Shown here in pieces: positions 25,642-34,735 of a stretch of 64,000 bases of DNA. Source of the stretch: Winogradskyella sediminis. Lineage in GTDB: Bacteria > Bacteroidota > Bacteroidia > Flavobacteriales > Flavobacteriaceae. Made by a program: the position numbers and the translations under genes. The notes under the pieces are model-generated. The model searched no databases and was not told where the DNA came from. It was given only the letters and a program-made list of their open reading frames with translations. The stretch is from the NCBI RefSeq assembly GCF_003387355.1, contig NZ_QUNH01000002.1, forward strand, positions 599,606 to 663,605. Direction: 5' to 3'. Position 1 is the stretch's first letter. Every line of letters begins with the position of its first letter.

Positions 25642-26933
25642 ATCATTCAGAAGATAAAATCGCCATTATTGGCTTAGGATATGTTGGTTTGCCTCTCGCC
25701 GTGGAATTTGCAAAACAATATTTTGTTGTTGGTTTTGATATCAACAAGCAGCGCATCAGTGAATTAAATAAAGGTGATGATAGAACCTTAGAGGTTGAAA
25801 ATGATCATTTGCAATCTGTTTTAACTACAGATTTGAATGCTAGTAAAGGTTTATATATTACAGATGATTTAGAGGCTTTGGCTGTGACCAATTATTATAT
25901 TATAACGGTACCAACACCTACCGATGCGTTAAATAAGCCTGTATTTACACCGTTGATAAAGGCTAGTGAAACTGTAGGTAAAGTATTGTCTAAAAACGAT
26001 ATCGTTGTTTATGAATCTACTGTTTACCCAGGTGCTACAGAGGATATATGCATTCCAGTATTAGAACAAACGTCAGGATTGGTTTATAATACCGATTTTT
26101 TTGCAGGCTATTCTCCAGAACGCATCAACCCAGGTGATAAGCTACATACGGTGACAAAAATATTAAAAGTTACTTCTGGTTCTACACCAGAAATAGCCGT
26201 TAAAGTAGATGAACTTTATAAAAAAGTAATTACGGCAGGGACCCATATGGCTCCGTCGATAAAGGTAGCGGAAGCAGCTAAAGTTATTGAAAATTCTCAA
26301 CGCGATATCAATATTGCTTTTGTCAACGAGTTGTCAAAGATATTCAGGCTTTTAGATATCGATACCAAGGCTGTATTAGAAGCCGCAGGAACCAAATGGA
26401 ATTTCTTAAAGTTTTCTCCAGGTTTAGTAGGAGGGCACTGTATAGGAGTTGACCCTTATTATTTAGCTCAAAAAGCTATTGAATCTGGTTACGATCCAGA
26501 AATTATATTAGCAGGTCGTAAAATGAATGACAGTATGGGGAGTTATGTTGCTACCGAAACTGTGAAGATGATGATTAGAAAAGGTGCTACAATAAAAGGT
26601 TCTAAAGCCCTTGTTTTAGGAATTACTTTCAAAGAAAACTGTCCAGATATTAGAAACTCTAGGGTTATTGATATTATTGAGGAATTAGAGACCTATCATG
26701 TTAATGTAGATGTTTATGATCCTTGGGCTTCAAAAGAAGAAGTTAAACATGAATATGGCTTCGATTTAATCACAAATTTTGATGATTTAGATGCTGATTA
26801 TGATGCTGTTATTTTAGCGGTATCACACCAAGAGTTCTTAAAGTTAGATATTAGTCAATTAAAATCACAAACAGGTGTTGTATTCGATGTTAAGTCGTTA
26901 CTTCCAATAGATACCGTAGACGCGAGATTATAA
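25638..26933 (+). CDS. nucleotide-sugar dehydrogenase, TviB/WbpO-like
   Basis: A 431-residue NAD-dependent UDP-sugar 6-dehydrogenase that oxidises the C6 hydroxyl to a carboxylate in two steps. The N-terminal dinucleotide motif is IIGLGYVGLP, and the catalytic cysteine C268 lies in GGHCIGVDPYYL. The C-terminal domain ends with a VKSLL motif. Of this family, the Vi-antigen dehydrogenase TviB and WbpO act on UDP-GlcNAc or UDP-GalNAc; the tight pairing with a WbpP/TviC-like epimerase makes UDP-GlcNAcA and UDP-GalNAcA the probable products. The substrate is inferred from context. It overlaps its neighbours by four bases and one base. Confidence 0.93.
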   Translation: MNHSEDKIAIIGLGYVGLPLAVEFAKQYFVVGFDINKQRISELNKGDDRTLEVENDHLQSVLTTDLNASKGLYITDDLEALAVTNYYIITVPTPTDALNKPVFTPLIKASETVGKVLSKNDIVVYESTVYPGATEDICIPVLEQTSGLVYNTDFFAGYSPERINPGDKLHTVTKILKVTSGSTPEIAVKVDELYKKVITAGTHMAPSIKVAEAAKVIENSQRDINIAFVNELSKIFRLLDIDTKAVLEAAGTKWNFLKFSPGLVGGHCIGVDPYYLAQKAIESGYDPEIILAGRKMNDSMGSYVATETVKMMIRKGATIKGSKALVLGITFKENCPDIRNSRVIDIIEELETYHVNVDVYDPWASKEEVKHEYGFDLITNFDDLDADYDAVILAVSHQEFLKLDISQLKSQTGVVFDVKSLLPIDTVDARL

Positions 26934-27907
26934 TGTATTCAAACCCACACCATACCACCGATTTATCGTCATTAAGTTTTTTAATCACAGGAGGAGGAGG
27001 CTTTATAGGTTCTAACCTCGTGGAGTATTTGTTAAAGTACAACGCAAAAAAAGTTAGAGTCTTAGATAATTTTTCTAATGGACATCGTGAAAACTTAACG
27101 GAATTTATGAATCATCCTGCCTTTGAATTAATAGAAGGTGATATTCGTGATTTAGACACTTGTAAGCAAGCGATGGAAGGTATGGATTATGTCTCTCACC
27201 AAGCGGCTTTGGGCTCAGTACCGCGTTCCATTAACGATCCAGCAACGACAAACGAAGTTAATATTTCTGGGTTTTTAAATATGATGATTGCCTTGAAAGA
27301 TAGTTCAACCGTAAAACGTATGGTATACGCTGCTTCAAGTTCTACGTATGGAGATAGCAAAGCCTTACCAAAAGTAGAAGATACCATAGGAAAACCTTTA
27401 TCGCCTTATGCTGTTACTAAATACGTCAATGAATTATATGCTGATGTTTTTGGAACTACTTATGATACCGATGTTATTGGTTTGAGATATTTTAATGTTT
27501 TTGGGCCTAAGCAAAGTCCAGATGGTGCTTATGCCGCTGTGATTCCTTTATTTATGCAAGCATTGAAGGATCAAAAATCGCCCAAAATTAATGGTGATGG
27601 TGAGCAAACTCGAGATTTTACGTTTATAGATAATGTAGTGCAAGCCAATGTTAAAGGTTTTTTTGCATCTAAGGAGGCTAAAAATGAAGTTTTCAATGTG
27701 GCCTGTGGAGAACGTATCACTATAAATTATTTATGGGAATCCTTGCGCATTGCTGCTGATTCTGAATTAAAAGCAGCATACGGTCCAACGAGGCAAGGTG
27801 ATGTAAGAGACTCCTTAGCTAATATTTCTAAAGCAGAAAACTTGTTGGGTTACAAACCACAATATACGGTACGCGAGGGATTGAAAATTACCTGGGATAA
27901 CTTCTAA
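26933..27907 (+). CDS. UDP-N-acetylglucosamine 4-epimerase, TviC/WbpP-like
   Basis: A 324-residue short-chain dehydrogenase of the extended type that interconverts the C4 configuration of UDP-hexosamines or hexosaminuronates. The NAD-binding motif GGGGFIGS is at 20-27, the catalytic Ser lies in the YAASSSTYG segment (135-137), and Y159-x3-K163 is the active-site pair. GSVPRSINDP is characteristic of the WbpP/TviC group. It directly follows the dehydrogenase and supplies or consumes its product. The preceding gene overlaps by one base. Confidence 0.9.
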   Translation: MYSNPHHTTDLSSLSFLITGGGGFIGSNLVEYLLKYNAKKVRVLDNFSNGHRENLTEFMNHPAFELIEGDIRDLDTCKQAMEGMDYVSHQAALGSVPRSINDPATTNEVNISGFLNMMIALKDSSTVKRMVYAASSSTYGDSKALPKVEDTIGKPLSPYAVTKYVNELYADVFGTTYDTDVIGLRYFNVFGPKQSPDGAYAAVIPLFMQALKDQKSPKINGDGEQTRDFTFIDNVVQANVKGFFASKEAKNEVFNVACGERITINYLWESLRIAADSELKAAYGPTRQGDVRDSLANISKAENLLGYKPQYTVREGLKITWDNF

Positions 27908-27985
27908 GTGCATGTTTATACAGTTTTTATCCCCTGAATTCTTATATAATGAATTGCCTTCATTTAGCAATAATCTTAAAAGAAA

Positions 27986-28016
27986 AGTGACTTTAATTAC
28001 GTGTAATTAAGGTTCA
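27986..28016 (+). terminator. stem-loop between the precursor genes and the ABC exporter
   Basis: AGTGA (27986-27990) and TTTAATTAC (27992-28000) face GTAATTAA (28003-28010) and TCACT with small bulges, giving a long hairpin with a GT loop. There is no strong U run. It may terminate or attenuate transcription within the 216-base gap between 27907 and 28124. Confidence 0.45.
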
Positions 28017-28123
28017 CTAATTTAATTTCATTTTACATCAAAAGTTAATGTTATTATTCTTTTGAGCGTCTTTCAGTTTGTTATTGTTATTAGTATATTA
28101 GCCGTTTAAAAATACAAGGGACA

Positions 28124-28987
28124 TTGAGTAAAAAGGATGATGATATATGGTTATATACCATATCTTCTAAACGTAAATTAATAGATTTTAATTTCAAAGA
28201 AATTTGGAGATATCGGGATTTACTAATATTGTTTGTAAAACGAGATGTTGTTACCGTATATAAGCAAACCGTTTTAGGGCCACTATGGTATCTTATACAG
28301 CCCTTATTTACTGCACTTACTTTTACACTTATTTTTAATAAGGTTGCTAATATTGAAACAGGTACTGTACCTCCCTTTTTATTTAATTTAGCAGGCGTTA
28401 CTATTTGGAATTATTTTAGTACTTGTTTGAGTTCAACCAGTGACACCTTTAAGAGCAATGCTGCCATTTTCGGAAAAGTCTACTTTCCACGCATTATTGT
28501 TCCTTTATCTATTATACTGTCTAATTTGATGAAATTCGGGATTCAGCTATTGATATTCATTGCTTTTTGTATTTATTATTATCTTAACGGTGCTGAAATT
28601 AACATTAAAAGTAGTATTCTGTTTTTTCCTTTCATAGTACTATTAATGGGCTTATTAGGCTTAGGCCTGGGCATGATTATTTCTAGTTTAGTGACTAAAT
28701 ATCGTGACTTAAAATTCCTAGTTAGTTTTGGTATACAGTTATTAATGTATGTGTCTGCAGTCATGTATCCGTTAGCTTTAATGCGAGAGAAATTACCAGC
28801 TATTGCTTGGGTGGTTGAGTATAACCCCCTGGCATATGTTATTGAAACTGCACGGTATATGTTGTTAGGTACAGGTGATTTTAGCTGGTTTGGTATTTTG
28901 TATACGGTTATAGTAACATTGGTGATATTAATGTTGGGAATTGTTATTTTTAATAGAACGGAGAAGACGTTTATTGATACGGTTTAA
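28124..28987 (+). CDS. ABC exporter permease, Wzm/TagG-like
   Basis: A 287-residue inner-membrane protein with six predicted membrane segments, of the ABC-2 polysaccharide exporter type. It starts at a TTG (28124) with an AAGGGA stretch upstream that may act as a ribosome site. The N-terminus (FNFKEIWRYRDLLILFVKRD) and the cytosolic VKRDVVTVYKQTVLGPLWY loop are characteristic of O-antigen and capsule exporters. Together with the ATPase at 29049 it exports a lipid-linked glycan across the inner membrane. A hairpin-containing gap precedes it, so it may start a second transcript. Confidence 0.92.
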   Translation: MSKKDDDIWLYTISSKRKLIDFNFKEIWRYRDLLILFVKRDVVTVYKQTVLGPLWYLIQPLFTALTFTLIFNKVANIETGTVPPFLFNLAGVTIWNYFSTCLSSTSDTFKSNAAIFGKVYFPRIIVPLSIILSNLMKFGIQLLIFIAFCIYYYLNGAEINIKSSILFFPFIVLLMGLLGLGLGMIISSLVTKYRDLKFLVSFGIQLLMYVSAVMYPLALMREKLPAIAWVVEYNPLAYVIETARYMLLGTGDFSWFGILYTVIVTLVILMLGIVIFNRTEKTFIDTV

Positions 28988-29048
28988 AGATTAGATACTA
29001 GGTTAGGTATAGAATTAAAGACTAAAGAAAAGAGAATATAGAACATTC

Positions 29049-30296
29049 ATGGTAATATTAAAAGCCGAAAATATTAGTAAACAATACCGTCTAGGATTAG
29101 TGGGTACTGGGACTATCAGTCACGATCTAAACCGTTGGTGGGCTGGTATTAGAGGGAAAGAAGATCCATATTTAAAAGTTGGTGCTGTCAATGATCGTAG
29201 TACTAAAGCTGATAGTGATTATGTTTGGGCTTTACAGGATATAAATTTTGAAGTACAACAAGGAGAAGTCCTTGGTATTATTGGTAAAAATGGTGCTGGG
29301 AAAAGCACACTATTAAAAATATTATCTCGTGTTACCATACCTACAACTGGTGAGATAAAAACTAAGGGTCGTATTGCGTCTTTGTTAGAAGTGGGTACAG
29401 GGTTTCATCCTGAGTTAACTGGTAAAGAAAATATTTATTTGAATGGGGCTATTTTGGGTATGACCAAAGCCGAAATCAAAGCCAAAGAAACCGAGATTAT
29501 AGAATTTTCTGGTTGTGAACGTTATGTAGATACCCCAGTAAAACGCTATTCTTCTGGTATGCGAGTCCGTTTGGCTTTTGCTGTAGCCGCTTTTTTAGAG
29601 CCTGATATTTTGGTGATTGACGAGGTTCTAGCGGTTGGTGATGCAGAGTTTCAGAAAAAGGCCATAGGTAAGATGCAGGATATTTCTAAAGGAGATGGCA
29701 GAACAGTTTTGTTTGTGAGCCATAATATGGCAGCTGTAAAGAGCTTGTGTACACGGGCCATTGTCTTGGAACATGGCACTACTGTTTTTGAAGGAGAAAC
29801 TGATGAAGCTGTCGATTTTTATTTAAAGGAAAGAAAAATCTCAGACAAAATTGATTACAGTAGATTATCTTCTTCAAATATAGAAATTAAGTCTATTAAT
29901 GTTTTTGCAAAAAGCAAGAGTGTGGGTCAACCAATTTACATGGATGATGATGTTATAGTTAAGGTAGATTTTTTTAAAAAAAGCAATGATAATATTGGTT
30001 TAAATATTAGAATAAAAGATGACTCAGAAAATTTTCTTTTTACTCATGGTAGTTTAAATGATATAGATAATAGTAAAGATATTGGAGAGTTATCTTATTT
30101 AATAGAAATACCTAAACATATACTTAATCAAGGAGAGTTTTTATTGGATTTTGGATGTGTCATCGGTAAATCTTTTCACTTTATTGAAGAAAATATACTT
30201 TCATTTGTTATTTACCCTGAGAATAAGGAACTTGGAAGTTATATGGGTAAATCTAAAGGTGTTTTCAAATTAAAGTTAAATTGGGAAAAATGTTAA
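29049..30296 (+). CDS. ABC exporter ATPase with Wzt-type C-terminal domain
   Basis: A 415-residue ATP-binding subunit. Walker A is at 79-87 (GKNGAGKST), the signature YSSGMRVRL at about 167-175, and Walker B with catalytic E192 (ILVIDEVLAVGD). The N-terminal 60 residues include the extra loop of the TagH/Wzt group. From about residue 265 a C-terminal beta-sandwich like the carbohydrate-binding domain of Wzt follows, which in the O9a system recognises the capped chain end. That implies export of a finished, terminally modified chain. The C-terminal part is more AT-rich than the ATPase part, as is common in these variable domains. Confidence 0.92.
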   Translation: MVILKAENISKQYRLGLVGTGTISHDLNRWWAGIRGKEDPYLKVGAVNDRSTKADSDYVWALQDINFEVQQGEVLGIIGKNGAGKSTLLKILSRVTIPTTGEIKTKGRIASLLEVGTGFHPELTGKENIYLNGAILGMTKAEIKAKETEIIEFSGCERYVDTPVKRYSSGMRVRLAFAVAAFLEPDILVIDEVLAVGDAEFQKKAIGKMQDISKGDGRTVLFVSHNMAAVKSLCTRAIVLEHGTTVFEGETDEAVDFYLKERKISDKIDYSRLSSSNIEIKSINVFAKSKSVGQPIYMDDDVIVKVDFFKKSNDNIGLNIRIKDDSENFLFTHGSLNDIDNSKDIGELSYLIEIPKHILNQGEFLLDFGCVIGKSFHFIEENILSFVIYPENKELGSYMGKSKGVFKLKLNWEKC

Positions 30297-31132
30297 CATT
30301 TGGCAGGCTAAAACCTAAATTTATGATTTTGGGTGTTCAGAAAGGTGGTACAACATCTTTACATGAATATCTAATACAGCATCCATGTATATTAGGTCCT
30401 AAAAAGAAGGAGTTGCATTTTTTTGATTCTTTTCAGCCTTTAAATATAGACGATTATCATAAAAACTTTCCGTTTAAATTAGTTACTAATAAAATTACTT
30501 TTGAATCAACACCGCGTTATATATATTATCCTAACGTAGCAAAAAAAATTTATGACTACAATCCTAATATGAAATTTATTGTAGTATTGAGAGATCCTGT
30601 GAAAAGAGCATATTCTGCTTGGAATATGTATAAGCAAATGGGCGAGAGTGAAAGAATGATAAATTTTTTCAAAAAAAATGAAAAAAAGTCTCCAAAAGAA
30701 ATATTTTTCTCATTATTATACAGAAAAGAGACATTTCCGAGTTTTTTAGAAATGGCTAATTATGAGTTAGATAATGAATTAAACATTGATTTTATTGAGC
30801 CTTCTATTATAAGAAGAGGTTATTACAAAAAGCAAATAGACACATATTTAGAGTACTTTAATCTTGAAAATTTTTTGTTTATTGATTCTTCAAGTTTAAA
30901 AAATGATACCTTGGAAGTGTTGAATACAATAGCTACATTTTTAAATATTTCAAACTTTAAAAGTTTAGATTTAGATTTAGAGATGAAGCATCAAAGAGTG
31001 TATTCGGAGCCGTTGAATGTTAAGATATACGATGAGTTGTTACTGCATTTTCAAAACAAAAATAAAGGGTTAGAAGAATTGGTAAATCTTAAATTTGAAT
31101 GGATGCGCAATAAAGTGAGTAGAAATGTTTAG
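30290..31132 (+). CDS. carbohydrate sulfotransferase (NST/HS2-type P-loop)
   Basis: A 280-residue PAPS-dependent sulfotransferase. The 5'-phosphosulfate loop is FMILGVQKGGTTSL near the N-terminus, and the 3'-phosphate site is VVLRDPVKRAYSAW. The KELHFFD segment is typical of the heparan/glycan N- and O-sulfotransferase group. It is expected in the cytosol, adding sulfate to the growing glycan. I place the start at the ATG at 30290; a TTG at 30281 would add three residues. It overlaps the Wzt-like gene by seven bases and the next sulfotransferase gene by eight. Confidence 0.88.
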   Translation: MLTFGRLKPKFMILGVQKGGTTSLHEYLIQHPCILGPKKKELHFFDSFQPLNIDDYHKNFPFKLVTNKITFESTPRYIYYPNVAKKIYDYNPNMKFIVVLRDPVKRAYSAWNMYKQMGESERMINFFKKNEKKSPKEIFFSLLYRKETFPSFLEMANYELDNELNIDFIEPSIIRRGYYKKQIDTYLEYFNLENFLFIDSSSLKNDTLEVLNTIATFLNISNFKSLDLDLEMKHQRVYSEPLNVKIYDELLLHFQNKNKGLEELVNLKFEWMRNKVSRNV

Positions 31133-31763
31133 AAAGAATAGAGAGAAAATATTTTGTATAGGCTTCAATAAAACTGGAACGACAACAATTGAAAAAGTTC
31201 TTAGAGATTTTAATATGAAGTTAGGGGATCAAGCTGAGGCAGAAAGGTTAATGCCACAATGGTGTGAACGTGACTTTAATTCTATTGTAAATTACGCAAA
31301 AAGTGCAACTGCTTTTCAAGATATTCCTTTTTCGTTACCTTATACATTTATAGCATTGGATCAAAATTTTCCAAATGCAAAATTTATACTTACTGTTAGA
31401 GATAACGATGATCAATGGTATAATTCAATCGTTAAATTTCATACTAAGCTATGGTCGGTTGGTGATAATCCGCCAACGGTTCATGAACTTAAAAATGCCA
31501 CATATCGCTATAAAGGCTTAGCTTACGACTATATTAAACACGTTTTTAATACACCTGATGATGATATGTATAATAAAACATTACTTATTAAAAAGTACAC
31601 GGCTCATAATGATTTTGCTATAGATTATTTTAGGGTAAAATCAGATAAGCTTATTGTTATTAATGCATCAAAGAAAAAAGACTATTTTAGATTGTGTAAC
31701 TTTTTGAAAAAGGAACCTTTATATGATGATTTTCCTTGGGAAAACAAAACAGCTGAAATATAA
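31125..31763 (+). CDS. sulfotransferase-family protein (P-loop, GFNKTGTTT)
   Basis: A 212-residue protein with the P-loop GFNKTGTTTI right after the first strand, and a conserved RDNDDQWYNSIV segment resembling the 3'-phosphate site of another sulfotransferase group (similar to Sulfotransfer_4). Sequence similarity to its upstream neighbour is limited to the P-loop, so it is not a simple duplicate. The substrate is unknown; the cluster context points to glycan sulfation. Eight bases overlap the previous gene, and nine bases separate it from the aminotransferase gene. Confidence 0.82.
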   Translation: MFRKNREKIFCIGFNKTGTTTIEKVLRDFNMKLGDQAEAERLMPQWCERDFNSIVNYAKSATAFQDIPFSLPYTFIALDQNFPNAKFILTVRDNDDQWYNSIVKFHTKLWSVGDNPPTVHELKNATYRYKGLAYDYIKHVFNTPDDDMYNKTLLIKKYTAHNDFAIDYFRVKSDKLIVINASKKKDYFRLCNFLKKEPLYDDFPWENKTAEI

Positions 31764-31771
31764 AAGAATTA

Positions 31772-32845
31772 ATGATAAACGTCACCAAAACATTTTTACC
31801 GGCACAAGACGAGTACCAAGCCATTTTAAAAAAAGCATGGGGTACGGGTTGGATGACTAATAGAGGGGTTTTGGTAAAGGAGTTGGAAACAAAATTACAA
31901 TCCTATTTAGACACTCCAAATATTATTGCTATGACTAATGGGACTTTGCCTTTACAAATAGCAATAAAGGCATTAGGGCTACACGGTGAAATTATAACGA
32001 CACCTTTTAGTTATGTCGCGACAACTAGTAGTATCGTTTGGGAAGGTTGCACTCCTGTATTTATAGATATAAATCCAAAGTATTTAACTATTGATGAAAC
32101 TAAGATTGAAGCGGCAATTACATCTAAAACGACAGCCATTTTAGCAACTCATGTTTTTGGTAATCCTTGTAATGTTGAAGCTATAGCAAAAATAGCAGAA
32201 CACTATAATTTAAAAGTTATATATGACGCTGCCCATTGTTTTGGGGTCACTTATAAAGGACAATCTCTTTTTAATTATGGGGATGTCAGCACCTGTAGTT
32301 TTCATGCTACTAAGTTGTTTCATACTGGAGAAGGAGGTGCTCTGTTTTGTAAACCACAGTATTTTGAAGCCATGTATTCTCATCATAATTTTGGTCATGA
32401 TGGGCCAGAAGCTTTTCAAAGTTTAGGGATTAATGCTAAAATGAGTGAGCCACAGGCGGCTATGGGTTTGGCAATATTGCCCTATATGACAAAAATTATA
32501 AAAGAACGCAAGCAAATAGTTCATGCTTATAATCAAGCCTTTGGGACAACAAGGTTGAAATCGCTAAAAATTAGAGTCCAAACCAATTGGAACTATAGCT
32601 ACTATCCTGTGATTTTTGAAAATGAGAGTCAGTTGTTACATGTAAAAGAAGCATTAGAATCTCATTCTATTTATCCAAGACGTTATTTTTATCCCTCTTT
32701 GAATACACTTCCATATATTAAGCCATGTAGCTTAGCTGTTTCGGAATCTATAGCTTCTACAGTTTTATGCTTGCCTTTATTTGCTGGTTTAGCAACTGAG
32801 AATTTAAACCAAATTATTAATATCGTGAAAGAAAAGTTACTATGA
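31772..32845 (+). CDS. DegT/DnrJ/EryC1 sugar aminotransferase
   Basis: A 357-residue PLP enzyme that aminates a keto-sugar nucleotide. The PLP lysine is K181 (in SFHATKLFHTGEGG), with D152 and H155 (YDAAHCFG) as partners. The WMTNRG N-terminal loop is that of the family. It overlaps the NeuD/PglD-like acetyltransferase by four bases; such pairs (PglE/PglD, FdtB/FdtC) make N-acetylated amino sugars. The dehydratase that would make the keto-sugar substrate is not in this window. It is either encoded elsewhere or shared with another pathway. Confidence 0.92.
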   Translation: MINVTKTFLPAQDEYQAILKKAWGTGWMTNRGVLVKELETKLQSYLDTPNIIAMTNGTLPLQIAIKALGLHGEIITTPFSYVATTSSIVWEGCTPVFIDINPKYLTIDETKIEAAITSKTTAILATHVFGNPCNVEAIAKIAEHYNLKVIYDAAHCFGVTYKGQSLFNYGDVSTCSFHATKLFHTGEGGALFCKPQYFEAMYSHHNFGHDGPEAFQSLGINAKMSEPQAAMGLAILPYMTKIIKERKQIVHAYNQAFGTTRLKSLKIRVQTNWNYSYYPVIFENESQLLHVKEALESHSIYPRRYFYPSLNTLPYIKPCSLAVSESIASTVLCLPLFAGLATENLNQIINIVKEKLL

Positions 32846-33492
32846 TCATAGTCGGAGCTAAAGGTTTTGCTAAAGAGCTATTGCAAATTGTATCTATAGA
32901 TATGGGCTTGCTAGATGATGATATTGTATTTTTTGATAATATAAGTAGTGATTTGCCTTCAAAACTATATAATAGATTTCGGATATTAACTTCTTTTAAA
33001 GAGGTCGAAATCTATTTGTTAAAATCAGAAGATAAATCTTTTGTTTTGGGGTTGGGAAATCCATTATTAAGGAAAAAATTATTTAAACAATTTATGCAAT
33101 TAGGAGCACAACCAATTTCAATTATTTCGAAAAATGCCGAAATTGGTAATTTTGAGGTTAATATAAAAGTTGGGGCTACTATTCTGTCAGGTGTAAAAAT
33201 ATCTAATTCTGTGAATATAGGTATAGGTTGCTTAATTTACTATAATTCAATTATTACACATGATTGTATTATCGGAGACTTTGTAGAAATATCGCCTAAT
33301 GTAAACATACTTGGTAGAAGTAATATTGGGGATAATTCATCTTTAGGTGCATCTTCTGTAATTTTACCAGATATTACCATTGGTAATAATGTAATAGTTG
33401 GTGCTGGTACTGTTGTTCTTAACGATGTCCCAAATAATAGTACGACAGTAGGTGTGCCAGGTAGAATTATTTCAAAAGAGAATAAAATATGA
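32842..33492 (+). CDS. sugar O/N-acetyltransferase, NeuD/PglD-like
   Basis: A 216-residue left-handed beta-helix acyltransferase. The N-terminal 70 residues form the small Rossmann-like sugar-nucleotide-binding domain (MIIVGAKGFAKELLQIV). Hexapeptide repeats follow from about 100 to 195, with the active-site HDC motif (IITHDCIIGD) and the closing GAGTVVLNDVP. It overlaps both neighbours by four bases. It probably acetylates the amine made by the aminotransferase, as PglD does, with acetyl-CoA as donor. Confidence 0.9.
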   Translation: MIIVGAKGFAKELLQIVSIDMGLLDDDIVFFDNISSDLPSKLYNRFRILTSFKEVEIYLLKSEDKSFVLGLGNPLLRKKLFKQFMQLGAQPISIISKNAEIGNFEVNIKVGATILSGVKISNSVNIGIGCLIYYNSIITHDCIIGDFVEISPNVNILGRSNIGDNSSLGASSVILPDITIGNNVIVGAGTVVLNDVPNNSTTVGVPGRIISKENKI

Positions 33493-34397
33493 TGGTTTCG
33501 ATATGCATGATTACTTATGGTCATGAAAGATATATTTTACAAGCAATAACAAGTATATTAAACCAAAAATGTAATTTTGAATTTGAAATAATACTTTCAA
33601 ATGATTGTTCGCCAGATAACACCGATTCAATAGTTTTCGATTTTATCAAAGAAGAAAATCTATCAAATAAGATTAAATATTTTAGTCATAAGCAAAATTT
33701 AGGTATTACACCCAATTTTGTTTTTGCGCTTCAGAAATGCAAAGCTAAATACATAGCAATTTGTGAAGGCGATGATTATTGGACAGATCCTTTAAAATTA
33801 CAAAAGCAAGTAGATTTTTTAGAACAAAATAACAATTTTTCAGGAGTGGCTACTAATTCGCTAGTAAAGTATGAAGGTTCCACCAAAGAGCATTTGTTTA
33901 GGAAAAAACTTAAGTCTAATCTACAAACGAATGACTTGCTAGAATCAAGACATTTTCATACTGCAACGTTTCTATTTAGAAAAACAGCGTTTAGAAATGA
34001 TTTCCCAAAGCAAGTATTATCAGCAGATAGAACCTTGTTTTTATTAGTGTCTTGTTTTGGTTCTATTAAGTTATTAGATGATGTTACTGCCGTGTATAGA
34101 AAAAATGACGGTGGTATTTCTCGACAGGTTACGTCTGAGCAAATGATATTAGACTATAATATTGCTAAATATATTAAAACGTATAATACAGATTTTAACA
34201 TTTATAGATTAAAAAGTTTTATTTCTAAAACGGTAGTAGACTATTCTCATAAAATATATCTCATTGATTTTTTGAGGGCTTCTAGTTATTTAGTTTATTA
34301 TAATTTTATGATGAAGAACGGTTTTCGAAACAAAATAAGCTCAATAAAGTCTAGTTTTAAGTTTCTATTAAAAAAAATGAATAAAGTTAGATTTTAA
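33489..34397 (+). CDS. glycosyltransferase family 2
   Basis: A 302-residue GT-A fold glycosyltransferase. The N-terminal motif SICMITYGHERYI, the SNDCSPDNT segment and the metal-binding EGDDYW motif are visible, as is the later LSADRTL segment. It probably adds a sugar from a nucleotide donor to the lipid-linked glycan on the cytosolic face. Start codons ATG 33489 and 33492 are both possible. It overlaps the acetyltransferase by four bases, and a decayed gene begins directly after its stop. Confidence 0.88.
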   Translation: MMVSICMITYGHERYILQAITSILNQKCNFEFEIILSNDCSPDNTDSIVFDFIKEENLSNKIKYFSHKQNLGITPNFVFALQKCKAKYIAICEGDDYWTDPLKLQKQVDFLEQNNNFSGVATNSLVKYEGSTKEHLFRKKLKSNLQTNDLLESRHFHTATFLFRKTAFRNDFPKQVLSADRTLFLLVSCFGSIKLLDDVTAVYRKNDGGISRQVTSEQMILDYNIAKYIKTYNTDFNIYRLKSFISKTVVDYSHKIYLIDFLRASSYLVYYNFMMKNGFRNKISSIKSSFKFLLKKMNKVRF

Positions 34398-34714
34398 ATG
34401 AAATTAAAATACAGAATTAAGCTTCGATTACTTGTTTTTTTTAATCATTTTATATTTTTGATAAATTTATGAATCAAAGGCTTTTAGTGATTAAAATGGA
34501 GCGAATTTCTAAAAGTTTCAGTGTAGCAATAGTTTATCTTTTTGGACAAAAAATAGAGTTGAGTAGAGCTAATGAGGCTAGTTCAAAAACTATTAATAAA
34601 GTATATGTAGATTTTAAAAATAACATAAAGCTGCCAAAGGAATATGTGAGTAAATTATATAATTCTGATTATATAAACCATTTCTATACAGAGATAAATA
34701 GATTAAAAAATTAA
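34398..34714 (+). pseudogene. decayed gene remnant, possibly a sulfotransferase
   Basis: Immediately after the GT2 stop an ATG (34398) opens a frame of 24 residues (MKLKYRIKLRLLVFFNHFIF and a few more) that ends at 34472. It overlaps a second frame from 34469 to 34714 in another register (81 residues). The second piece ends LPKEYVSKLYNSDYINHFYT and then a short basic tail. That looks like the C-terminal end of capsular sulfotransferase-like proteins (FYT near the end), while the first piece looks like a gene start. I read this as one gene with an internal deletion and a frameshift. The family assignment is tentative, and the downstream piece could be a real small gene. Confidence 0.45.
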
Positions 34715-34735
34715 TGGCTTAAAAATTAAAAAACC

